11,767 bases of DNA, taken from positions 1-11,767 of the forward strand of contig JANOHI010000196.1 in the NCBI GenBank assembly GCA_031406385.1, given 5' to 3'. The notes under the pieces were generated by a model that saw nothing but the letters and a program-made list of their open reading frames with translations, made no database searches and was not told the DNA's origin. Position 1 is the stretch's first letter, and the number at the start of each line of letters is the position of its first letter. Of this stretch, positions 5,513 to 11,767 are shown piece after piece. Source of the DNA: JANLQX01 sp031406385 (GTDB lineage: Bacteria > Actinomycetota > Acidimicrobiia > Acidimicrobiales > JANYDT01). A program made the position numbers and the translations under genes.

Positions 5513-6199
5513 ATGCCACTCTCTCATCGCCTCGCCCGCTCCTTCATCGCCCCGATGTTCATCACCGGTGGTCTCGACGCGGTAAGGAATCCGAACGACA
5601 AAGCCAAGGCCGTCGACAAGGTGGCCGGGCAGTTGTCCGGTCTCGGTCTGCCGAAAGACCCCGTTCAGCTTGTCCGGCTCAACGGCGCGGTGCAGTTGGC
5701 CGCAGGATCGCTCCTCGCCATCGGGCGGGTGCCGCGTCTTGCGTCCGTAGCGCTCGCGGCGAGCCTCGTTCCCACCACACTGGCGGGCCATCGATTCTGG
5801 GAGGAAGCGGATCCCGCAGCGAAGGCCGACCAGCGGATGCAGTTCTTGAAGAACCTCGCCATGCTCGGCGGACTGCTGCTCGCGGCGATGGACACCAACG
5901 GGGCCCCGTCGCTTCGATGGCGAGCGAAGAAGGCGGCCGGCAAGGCGACGGCCTCCATCGGTTCGATGGGTTCGTCGATCGGCGGCCACGCCCCGCATGC
6001 CGGGTCGTTCAACGAGCACGTGAGCGCCCTGGCCGACGGAGCCGGAGCGCTCGGCGAACGCGCTGCTGTCGCTGTCGGCCCGCTGCTCGAACGGGTCATC
6101 GAGCTCGCTGGTTCGGCGGGCGGGAAGGCCGGAGACACCGCCACGCGCGTTGGTGAGGCCGTGAGTTCGCGGGCCGTCTCGCTGGCCCACGCGATCTGA
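5513..6199 (+). CDS. DoxX-family membrane protein with a long C-terminal extension
   Basis: The product has 228 residues. Residues 1-130 fit the DoxX family: a short N-terminal helix with FITGGLDAVRNP, membrane segments at about 53-71, 75-92 and 111-126, and the loop GHRFWEEADPAAKADQRMQFLKNL that is usual in actinobacterial members. DoxX proteins are small inner-membrane proteins; some associate with SOD and redox partners in mycobacteria. Residues 131-228 are an Ala/Gly/Ser-rich tail with amphipathic stretches, beyond the usual length of about 130-150. The ATG at 5513 is chosen because GGGTAG lies exactly 9 nt upstream. The AI-2E-type exporter gene starts 36 nt after the stop and is probably co-transcribed. 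Confidence 0.85.
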   Translation: MPLSHRLARSFIAPMFITGGLDAVRNPNDKAKAVDKVAGQLSGLGLPKDPVQLVRLNGAVQLAAGSLLAIGRVPRLASVALAASLVPTTLAGHRFWEEADPAAKADQRMQFLKNLAMLGGLLLAAMDTNGAPSLRWRAKKAAGKATASIGSMGSSIGGHAPHAGSFNEHVSALADGAGALGERAAVAVGPLLERVIELAGSAGGKAGDTATRVGEAVSSRAVSLAHAI

Positions 6200-6235
6200 A
6201 GCCGCGGTGGAGCGATCTCGACAGCAGAGTTCCCC

Positions 6236-7438
6236 GTGACCATCATCTTGGGCGAAGAGGGAGGTGAGCGGAAGGGTCGGCCGTTCGAAGGCGGCCACAG
6301 TGCAGAAGGCCGCACACCCGACGGAGCGCGACCGCCCCAGAGCTGGTCGGCCTACTCGTCATGGTCGGATGTTCCCTGGCGTCCGATCGTGGCGGCCGTG
6401 CTCATCGTCGCTTCTTTCCTCACCCTGGTCCGGGCGCTCACGGCGGCGCGTCGGGTGGTCGTATGGGTACTTATTGCCGGGTTCTTCGCCATGGTATTAG
6501 CACCGCTCGTCCGTCGCCTCGAGGCCCGCCTTCGAGGCCACCGGGGCGCGGCGACGGCGATCGTCATGCTGGCTGCCACCGTCTTGTTCCTTGGTGTTGT
6601 CGCGCTGTTCGTGATGCCGATTCGCAGCCAGATCGTCTCCGCGGTGACGGACCTCCCGGGCTCGGTCGACGAAGCCGCAAGCGGCCGTGGTCCGGTGGGC
6701 CGCCTGGTGAGCCGGCTTCATCTGGACAATGTGGTCCGTGATAACCGGTCCGAGATCCGGGATTGGGCGGACCGCGTGAACGGGCAGTCATTCAACATCG
6801 CTCGTAGCGTGCTGGAGGGAGTACTGGCGTTCGTGACGATCTTCGTCACTGCCTTCTTGCTCCTCACGCAGACTTCGGCGATCGGTGGTGCCGTTCTGGG
6901 TCTCATCCCGCACCGTCGGCGGCCCGCCGCAAAGCGGGTGTCGGTGGATGCCGCTGCAGCGGTCAGCGGCTACATGATCGGCAATCTCCTCATCAGCCTC
7001 ATTGCAGGCGTTTCGGCGTTTGTGTGTCTGCTCGCCCTCGGAGTTCCGAATCCGGCCGTCCTCGCGCTCTGGGTTGCTTTCGCCGACCTGATCCCGCTTG
7101 TCGGCGCAACGCTCGGCGCCGCAGCCGCGGTGCTCGCGGCCTTCTTGCACAACACCACGGCCGGCATCATCGCGCTGGTCTTCTTCATCGTCTACCAGCA
7201 GTTCGAAAACAGCGTCCTGCAGACAAAGGTCATGTCTCGGACGGTGAACGTGAACCCGCTCGTGGTTCTTCTCAGCGTGCTTTTCGGCGTTGAGCTGTTC
7301 GGGATCATGGGAGCGCTGGTGGCCATCCCGCTCGCCGGGTCGGTGCAGGTCCTGTTCAAGGAGATACATCGCGAAACCACCCGCGACCGTTTCGTCCTCC
7401 CCGACGAGAACAGCTCGTCGCCGTTGACGGCCCCATGA
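6236..7438 (+). CDS. AI-2E/PerM family transporter
   Basis: The 400-residue polytopic membrane protein begins with a hydrophilic N-terminus of about 47 residues. Membrane segments follow at about 48-68, 73-93, 104-127, 191-211, 246-269, 272-305, 308-322 and 341-375. Family signatures are GYMIGNLLISLIAG (245-258), ADLIPLVGATLG (283-294), YQQFENSVLQ (320-329) and MGALVAIPLAG (358-368). The family includes the TqsA autoinducer-2 exporter and Na+/H+ antiporters, so the substrate cannot be assigned. The GTG at 6236 gives the longest frame; no strong ribosome binding site is visible, and an in-frame TTG at 6248 is an alternative. It follows the DoxX-like gene by 36 nt with no promoter of its own, so it probably shares the GGGTAG promoter upstream of that gene. 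Confidence 0.9.
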   Translation: MTIILGEEGGERKGRPFEGGHSAEGRTPDGARPPQSWSAYSSWSDVPWRPIVAAVLIVASFLTLVRALTAARRVVVWVLIAGFFAMVLAPLVRRLEARLRGHRGAATAIVMLAATVLFLGVVALFVMPIRSQIVSAVTDLPGSVDEAASGRGPVGRLVSRLHLDNVVRDNRSEIRDWADRVNGQSFNIARSVLEGVLAFVTIFVTAFLLLTQTSAIGGAVLGLIPHRRRPAAKRVSVDAAAAVSGYMIGNLLISLIAGVSAFVCLLALGVPNPAVLALWVAFADLIPLVGATLGAAAAVLAAFLHNTTAGIIALVFFIVYQQFENSVLQTKVMSRTVNVNPLVVLLSVLFGVELFGIMGALVAIPLAGSVQVLFKEIHRETTRDRFVLPDENSSSPLTAP

Positions 7439-7451
7439 CGGATCAGAAGTC

Positions 7452-7468
7452 TGAGGCGGATCGCCTCA
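7452..7468. terminator. bidirectional stem-loop between convergent genes
   Basis: TGAGGCG-GAT-CGCCTCA is a perfect 7-bp stem with a 3-nt loop in the 48-nt gap between the AI-2E-type gene and the convergent HNH gene. No U-run is present. The placement suits a shared terminator. Confidence 0.45.
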
Positions 7469-7486
7469 AGTGGGCCTCTCGACGCG

Positions 7487-8827
7487 TCAGTTCCAGGCGG
7501 CGTTTTGGGTGCTGGGGAGTTGGGGGTTGGGTGGTCGGCTGCGGTGGGATTCGCTTTCGGGTCCGGTGAGGATCAGGTCGGTGTTGGGGTTCCCGGTGAC
7601 GGTCCAACGGCCTTTGTGGATCAACGTGTGGTGGCGTCGGCAGAGCAGGCAGCAGTTGGTGCGGTCGGTCGGCCCACCGCGTGTCCAGTGCCAGATGTGG
7701 TGCACGTCGGTGAACCATGCGGGCATGTCGCAGCCGGGGAATCGGCAGGTGCGGTCGCGGGTGGTGACGGCTTTGCGGAGGGCGGGGGAAACGACCCGGG
7801 TTTCGCGGCCGATGTCGAGGGTGAGCGACGGCCCGGCGGTGAGGATCCGGGTCACGGACGCGTCGCAGCACGTCTGCAACACCGCTGCCATGTCGAGGCC
7901 ACTTGTCGAATACGGCGACTCGGCGTTGCCGGTGAGGTGGGCGGTGGTGAGTTGGTCGAGGTTCACGACCACATTGACGTGGGCGCGGTTGATCGACGCC
8001 CCGTTGTCGTGGCGGTCGTGGTGGTCGAGGAAGAACTGGGTGATGAGTACCAGGGCGTCGGCGCGTTGTTGGGCCGGGGTGCGTGGGTCGGCTGGTACGG
8101 CGGGTGGGGTGACACCGTCCTCCAGGGCTTCGTCGTCACTGCTGGGAGCTGGTGTGCCGAGGCGGTGTGCGGCGGCCAACGCGGTCCGGACGACGACGGC
8201 GTCGGCGGCGTTGAGGACACCTTCGATGATGGTGTCGCCGTCGAGGATCTCCCCGACCCGCAGCTCGGAGATCGTGGGTTCGATCGAGGGTGGGGTGTCG
8301 TCGCCGTTGGCAAGAATCTCGGCGTCGACGCGGGCGGCCCAGTGCCGGGCGACGATCCGGCATTGGGCGACGGGCATGGCCGAGATGTGGTCGATGAGCA
8401 TGTCGACGTCACGGGCGACATAGTTGGCGCGCGCCGCGGTGAAGACGTGGAGAAGTTGGTCGGCCTGGTCGAACGACAACGAACCGGTCAGTAGCGCATC
8501 ACGGACTTGTGGGGTATCGCGTAGTCCGCGGGCTTGGCTGAGGACATGGACGGCGTTGGCGTGGGTGGTGCGGAGCCGGTGACGCAGCCATGCGATGGGG
8601 GTGCGGGCACCATCGATGAGATGGGCGTCGGCGCGGTCCCAACAGATAATCGCGTCGAGCAGGTTGACCCGACCGATCTGCATCGAGTGCCACAGTTCCT
8701 GCACCACATCACGAGTATCAGCCGGGCGGTACTCGGCGTCCGGGTTGATACCCGACGCAGTGAGCATGTCAGCATCCGCGGCAGTGAGAAACCATCCGGT
8801 CTCATCGCAGATGTCGGACGGGTGCAT
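7487..8827 (-). CDS. DUF222-HNH endonuclease family protein
   Basis: The product has 446 residues from the ATG at 8827. An alpha-helical DUF222-like region (about 20-330) is followed by an HNH nuclease module: CRFPGC (361-366), DVHHIWHW (374-381), GGPTDRTN (384-391) and LCRRHH (395-400), with paired cysteines likely to hold a structural zinc. Such proteins occur in many copies in actinobacterial genomes, like the mycobacterial 13E12 family, and are often considered mobile. Their cellular role is not established. An in-frame TTG at 8875 would add 16 residues (LILYNYKHMFAIV...), but the TATAGT element at 8840-8835 puts transcription start at or next to the ATG at 8827. Long plus-strand frames opposite this gene are shadows of its codon bias. 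Confidence 0.88.
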   Translation of the reverse strand: MHPSDICDETGWFLTAADADMLTASGINPDAEYRPADTRDVVQELWHSMQIGRVNLLDAIICWDRADAHLIDGARTPIAWLRHRLRTTHANAVHVLSQARGLRDTPQVRDALLTGSLSFDQADQLLHVFTAARANYVARDVDMLIDHISAMPVAQCRIVARHWAARVDAEILANGDDTPPSIEPTISELRVGEILDGDTIIEGVLNAADAVVVRTALAAAHRLGTPAPSSDDEALEDGVTPPAVPADPRTPAQQRADALVLITQFFLDHHDRHDNGASINRAHVNVVVNLDQLTTAHLTGNAESPYSTSGLDMAAVLQTCCDASVTRILTAGPSLTLDIGRETRVVSPALRKAVTTRDRTCRFPGCDMPAWFTDVHHIWHWTRGGPTDRTNCCLLCRRHHTLIHKGRWTVTGNPNTDLILTGPESESHRSRPPNPQLPSTQNAAWN

Positions 8828-8834
8828 ACAGCTC

Positions 8835-8865
8835 ACTATAGCAAACATATGTTTGTAGTTGTACA
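8835..8865 (-). promoter_or_regulatory. HNH gene promoter with an overlapping 14-bp palindrome
   Basis: On the minus strand, TATAGT (8840-8835) lies 7 nt before the ATG at 8827, suggesting a leaderless mRNA. A weak -35 candidate TGTACA lies at 8865-8860. The perfect palindrome CAAACATATGTTTG (8842-8855) fills the spacer and ends one base before the -10, a typical repressor-operator position. It is strikingly AT-rich for this DNA. Confidence 0.5.
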
Positions 8866-8940
8866 GAATGAGCAAGTTTTCTCAAACTTCTTCGCCAACG
8901 GCCATCGATTCGGCTCGCCGTGTCGTAGCCCTGGACATCA

Positions 8941-9066
8941 TCAACGATGAGATGTGATGACGCGATCGAAACGGGCCCGGGCGAAGCGGGTCAACGACTT
9001 GGCGGAGCGACCCGAGATAACCAGACCTCGTTCGGCCATCACTCGCACGGCAATTGGGTGCAGGGT
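8941..9066 (-). pseudogene. remnant of an ArsC-type (low-molecular-weight phosphatase family) arsenate reductase
   Basis: The minus-strand frame reads LTLHPIAVRVMAERGL, ISGRSAKSLTRF and RFDRVIT, then TSHR and a stop at 8943-8941. This matches the middle of thioredoxin-type ArsC proteins (HPxAVxVMxExGIDISGxxSKxLxxF...FDxVITxCD). The N-terminal catalytic C-x5-R loop and everything after VIT are missing, and the stop follows four residues later. It lies directly behind the SOD 3' end with no start codon or ribosome binding site of its own, so it is a degraded fragment. The rest of 8866-8940 holds nothing recognisable. Confidence 0.6.
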
Positions 9067-9076
9067 CAGGTGAGCC

Positions 9077-9697
9077 TCACACTGCGGAAGGCCGGGCCAT
9101 CGCCGCTTGCAACCTCGCCCCGGCACTCTTCCAGTCGGCGACGTCCCAGAATGCTGCGGCCCATTTCGCCTTGGCCGCTTCGTACTGCAGGTAGTACGCG
9201 TGCTCCCAGCCATCGATCACCAGGATCGGCTCGAGGCCGATGGCGTGATCGTGTTGGTGGTCGTGAATCTGCGAAACCACGAGACGCTGCCCGAGCGCGT
9301 CCCACGAAAGCGCCGCCCAGCCGCTCCCGGACAGCTTCTCGATCGTGAGCGTCATGCGATCGATGAGCGTCTTCGCGTCGCCGAAACACGACGCGACGGC
9401 GTCGCCGAGGGCACCGGTGGGCTCGCCGCCGCCGTCAGGTGACATCGACGTCCAGAGCAAGGAGTGCAGTCGGTGCCCGCTCACATTGAATGCGAGGCTC
9501 CGGTTCAGTGGCGTCGGGTCGTCGCCGAGGGGAAGCGACGAGAGCTTCTTGGTGAGCTCGTTGGCCGTCTTCACGTAGGCAGCGTGGTGGGTTCCGTGGT
9601 GAAGCTCCATGATTCGCGTCGAAACCGTCGGTTCAAGCGAGTCGGTCGAGTAGGGCAGTTCCGGAAGGACATACGGAGTCGGGCTAGTAGTTTCCAT
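9077..9697 (-). CDS. Fe/Mn superoxide dismutase
   Basis: The 206-residue product has the standard length and all metal-ligand segments: ELHHGTHHAAYV (His33), FNVSGHRLHSLLW (His78) and IDGWEHAYYLQY (Asp162 and His166), ending with FWDVADW. It disproportionates superoxide in the cytoplasm; there is no signal peptide. Metal choice cannot be told from sequence alone. The loop at 144-151 (IHDHQHDH) is unusually His-rich. The ATG at 9697 is supported by GGGTAC exactly 9 nt upstream, and by a near-identical N-terminus (METT, TPT, VLP) in the remnant at 396. It is divergent from the STAS-phosphatase pair and is the likely local output gene of that stress switch. Confidence 0.95.
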   Translation of the reverse strand: METTSPTPYVLPELPYSTDSLEPTVSTRIMELHHGTHHAAYVKTANELTKKLSSLPLGDDPTPLNRSLAFNVSGHRLHSLLWTSMSPDGGGEPTGALGDAVASCFGDAKTLIDRMTLTIEKLSGSGWAALSWDALGQRLVVSQIHDHQHDHAIGLEPILVIDGWEHAYYLQYEAAKAKWAAAFWDVADWKSAGARLQAAMARPSAV

Positions 9698-9706
9698 GGA
9701 AGTCGG

Positions 9707-9731
9707 GTACCCAGCCGTCTCCCGGCGAAAC
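9707..9731 (-). promoter_or_regulatory. SigB/SigF-type promoter of the SOD gene
   Basis: On the minus strand, GTTT (9731-9728), 15 nt, GGGTAC (9712-9707), then 9 nt and the SOD ATG at 9697. The -10 lies within the palindrome GGGTACCC. The expected start site is within a few bases of the ATG, so the mRNA is predicted to be leaderless or nearly so. Confidence 0.65.
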
Positions 9732-9834
9732 GTGGAGGAGGTGATTTTCGGCGACGTACCTGCGCTCGCCGCAATGGCCGTGAGGTGTGGGAGAGTCTTG
9801 GGCTGACCGCAACAGCAGGCCCAGGAGGTAGGAC

Positions 9835-10134
9835 ATGCAGGTCACGACGATACGAAGTGGTGAAGAGGTCGTCGTCACCATTTCCGGCGACGTCGACGCA
9901 GAAACGTCACCTCGGCTCGAAGCCGAACTTACGTCGTTGTTCGCCGGGGGCGCTCGATCGATGATCGTCGACGTCGAAGCAGTGTCGTTCCTCGGTAGTT
10001 CCGGGCTGAGCGTCCTGATCGGTGCCCATCGTGCGGCCGATCGCTTCAAGCTCCGCCGCGGCAACCGGATCGTCGACCGGTTGATCGAACTCACCGGTCT
10101 CGGGCTCCTCTACGGTGATGCCGACCCCGCCTGA
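9835..10134 (+). CDS. STAS-domain anti-sigma-factor antagonist, copy B
   Basis: This 99-residue paralog of the protein at 536-835 differs at 18 positions by hand count. The core SFLGSSGLSVLI (51-62) with Ser55/Ser56 is unchanged, so it should be phosphorylated and dephosphorylated in the same way. Most differences are conservative; changes at 45, 47, 63, 73 and 85 could alter partner choice. The ATG follows AGGAGGT (9823-9829) by 5 nt. The stop at 10132-10134 is followed in frame, after 33 nt, by the phosphatase start. No GGGTA promoter was found immediately upstream, so the switch operon itself may use a different sigma factor. Confidence 0.92.
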   Translation: MQVTTIRSGEEVVVTISGDVDAETSPRLEAELTSLFAGGARSMIVDVEAVSFLGSSGLSVLIGAHRAADRFKLRRGNRIVDRLIELTGLGLLYGDADPA

Positions 10135-10167
10135 TCGTTCCCGGTCGATTTCGTTCCACTTCGGCCG

Positions 10168-11709
10168 TTGAACCTCCGGTCACGTCTCCTCCTGGTCGGG
10201 GCGGCTCTGGTTTTGTCCCTTGTCGCCATGGGAGTGCTCGGCGCTGGTTTATCTGCAGACCGTAACGAGTCCGCCGGAGCGCAACGCGACCTCTCCGTGT
10301 CGACTCAGCAAGCGCTTCGGCTCACGTCGGCCTACGTCGACATGGAAACAGGGCAACGTGGATTCATCATCGGTGGAGAGGAGGTCTTCCTCGAGCCCTA
10401 CCGTCGGGGAGAAGCACAGGTGATCGAGTTACAGGCCGAGCTCACCAAGGCTGCGTCCACGTTCGATGCGCGAACTCGGGAAGCCCTCGTCAGCACCGTT
10501 TCCTTGGGCGGCAAGTGGCGCGAACAGGCGGCGAAGGAACTGGCGTCACGACGAAGTGACGGGCGAACGGTGGCTGAATCGGAACTGGCGACCCAAGTTG
10601 GCAAGGGTCTTTTCGACACGTTGCGGACGTCGCTCGATCGGCTCAGCGGTGGCTTGTACGAGGCGCAACGCGTGGCGAACCAACAGCGGGAACACAGGGC
10701 ACAACAGCTTGCGTTTCTGCTGTTCGCGATCCCGGTTACCGCACTGCTCTTCGCGGCTTTCACTGCGGTCGCCATCAGCCGCTGGGTTGCCCGTCCGTTG
10801 GATCGGATGCTTGCAGCGGTGCGGAACATCACAGGGGGAGACCTGTCTTCGAACGTGGAGATCGGTGGCGCGTCCGATGTGGCCGAGGTCGGGGCCAGCA
10901 TCGATGCGATGCGGTCCACGATGGCCGATCGAATGGCGGAGGCGGAACGCCTTCGAGAAATCGCCGATCGGGCGCGCGAAGCAATCGAACAGAGCGCCAC
11001 GGTGACGCTCCAACTTCGCAGCGAACTGGCGAACCAACTGGGCGCCTTTCCGCAGGGGTGGACGGCGGCCGCCGATCTCCTCCCGGCCGTTGGGTCGGTC
11101 GCCGGTGACTGCTACGACGTCACGCTGGTCTCGCCAGAGGTGCTCGGCATTATCGTCATCGACATCGCCGGCCACGGCGCACCGCAGGCCATCATGGCGT
11201 TGCGATGCAAGGAGATCCTGCGAGCTGCCCTGCGCATGCATATGGAACCGGGTGACGCACTCGGCCTTCTCGCTGAACAGGTGGGCGACCTTCACCCGTC
11301 GTTCGTCACGGCCTTCGTAGCCCTGGTCGACACCAGCACGGGGGCGTGCCGGTATGCCAACGCCGGTCATCCTCCGGCGATCTTGGCCGATCACGACAAC
11401 ACGATGCACGAGCTTGCCCCGACCGGTCCGTTGCTCGGAGTGTTCTCGGCTTCCTGGAGGACTGCGAAAGCGCAGATCGGCGCTGGCGCCAAGTTGGCCG
11501 TCTACACCGATGGCCTCACGGAAGCCCGTGATGATGCCGACGTGTTCTATGGAATGGAACGCTTCGCCGAACTCCTTGTGACGCTCCCGTGTGAGGTCGC
11601 CGAATCCGTGATCAAGACGTGCTTCGACGACCTCCACGTGTTTCGACCGTCGCGGCTGACCGACGACGTGACTGTCGTGCTTGTGTGTCGTGAATGTGAG
11701 AATTCTTGA
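10168..11709 (+). CDS. membrane CHASE3-HAMP-SpoIIE (PP2C) serine phosphatase, copy B
   Basis: The 513-residue product has the same architecture as copy A: membrane helix at about 7-25, CHASE3-like sensor at about 30-181 (VDMETGQRGFIIGG, 57-70), second helix at 182-205, HAMP to about 258 and a SpoIIE phosphatase at about 297-509. Acidic motifs are AGDCYD (312-317), DIAGHG (332-337), YTDGLTE (446-452) and DDVT (499-502). It should dephosphorylate the STAS protein encoded upstream. The start is TTG, aligned to the ATG of copy A; no Shine-Dalgarno is visible, so coupling to the STAS gene is likely. The one-residue length difference lies in the sensor (around 130), which is only about 57% identical to copy A, whereas the phosphatase domain is about 86% identical. 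Confidence 0.92.
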   Translation: MNLRSRLLLVGAALVLSLVAMGVLGAGLSADRNESAGAQRDLSVSTQQALRLTSAYVDMETGQRGFIIGGEEVFLEPYRRGEAQVIELQAELTKAASTFDARTREALVSTVSLGGKWREQAAKELASRRSDGRTVAESELATQVGKGLFDTLRTSLDRLSGGLYEAQRVANQQREHRAQQLAFLLFAIPVTALLFAAFTAVAISRWVARPLDRMLAAVRNITGGDLSSNVEIGGASDVAEVGASIDAMRSTMADRMAEAERLREIADRAREAIEQSATVTLQLRSELANQLGAFPQGWTAAADLLPAVGSVAGDCYDVTLVSPEVLGIIVIDIAGHGAPQAIMALRCKEILRAALRMHMEPGDALGLLAEQVGDLHPSFVTAFVALVDTSTGACRYANAGHPPAILADHDNTMHELAPTGPLLGVFSASWRTAKAQIGAGAKLAVYTDGLTEARDDADVFYGMERFAELLVTLPCEVAESVIKTCFDDLHVFRPSRLTDDVTVVLVCRECENS

Positions 11710-11718
11710 TGATCGTCG

Positions 11719-11743
11719 GTTTGGACAGATTTCCGCCGGGTAC
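11719..11743 (+). promoter_or_regulatory. SigB/SigF-type promoter for a gene beyond the window
   Basis: GTTT (11719-11722), 15 nt and GGGTAC (11738-11743) point rightward, 9 nt after the phosphatase stop codon. Possible starts follow at once: ATG at 11748 (MRDSDSP...) or GTG at 11752. The product cannot be identified from what is left of the window. Confidence 0.55.
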
Positions 11744-11767
11744 CTGCATGCGTGACTCTGATTCCCC

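Larger units (their letters stand above)
9551..11767 (+). repeat. copy B of the duplicated SOD-STAS-SpoIIE block (continues past window)
   Basis: This is the direct-orientation partner of 249-2465. In copy B the SOD is complete, both flanking GGGTAC promoters are intact, and homology runs to the last base of the window. Copy B therefore looks like the functional or ancestral arrangement. The divergent intergenic segment shares the 15-mer CCCGGCGAAACGTGG (9721-9735) with copy A (422-436). Confidence 0.9.

Noticed and set aside
7470..8494. Long plus-strand open frames (317 and 329 codons) opposite the HNH gene
   Set aside because: They are antisense shadows of a GC-rich coding gene; they have low-complexity Gly/Val/Asp-rich composition, no start signals and no family features, whereas the minus strand has a clear HNH motif.
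4144..8517. GGGTA hexamers inside coding sequence (near 4144, 6465 and 8512)
   Set aside because: They lack a GTTT at the right distance and lie inside well-supported genes.
249..11767. Transposon or integron explanation for the duplicated block
   Set aside because: No transposase, integrase, terminal inverted repeats or target-site duplications are visible at the left break or in the flanks; the right break of copy B is outside the window.

Overview
The window looks like chromosomal DNA from a high-GC actinobacterium, possibly a member of the Acidimicrobiia. The evidence is the strong G/C bias at third codon positions, a DUF222/HNH endonuclease, a ferredoxin opening with the motif CTGDGLC, and promoters of the actinobacterial SigB/SigF type (GTTT-N15/16-GGGTA). 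No rRNA, tRNA, CRISPR array or insertion sequence was seen.

Layout. 1-150 is the end of a GH130-like phosphorylase gene. 249-2465 is copy A of a duplicated block: a broken superoxide dismutase (SOD) 5' end (minus strand), then an intact STAS anti-sigma-factor antagonist and a membrane-bound CHASE3-HAMP-SpoIIE phosphatase (plus strand). 2857-3414 encodes a protein with a divergent STAS-like C-terminus. It converges, with overlapping stop codons, on a minus-strand two-gene operon (5050 down to 3411) encoding a flavin disulfide reductase and a small Fe-S ferredoxin. Plus-strand genes follow: a 66-residue hydrophilic protein with an internal repeat (5146), a DoxX-like membrane protein (5513) and an AI-2E/PerM-type exporter (6236). 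A convergent HNH/DUF222 gene (8827 down to 7487) and an arsenate-reductase remnant come next. 9551-11767 is copy B: an intact SOD (minus strand, its 3' end reaching 9077), then STAS and SpoIIE genes (plus strand). Copy B continues past the window end.

How it fits together. A SpoIIE-type phosphatase plus a STAS antagonist is the signal-input half of a partner switch controlling a SigB/SigF-like stress sigma factor. Several neighbouring genes (SOD, flavin reductase-ferredoxin, DoxX, the 66-residue protein, the STAS-like protein) carry upstream sequences matching the promoter class such a sigma factor reads. In four of them exactly 9 nt separate the GGGTAN element from the ATG, which predicts leaderless or nearly leaderless mRNAs. 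The window therefore reads as a local stress island with two paralogous sensors and their likely output genes. The anti-sigma kinase and the sigma factor are not in the window. In copy A the flanking output gene and both flanking promoters have decayed while the sensor pair is intact.
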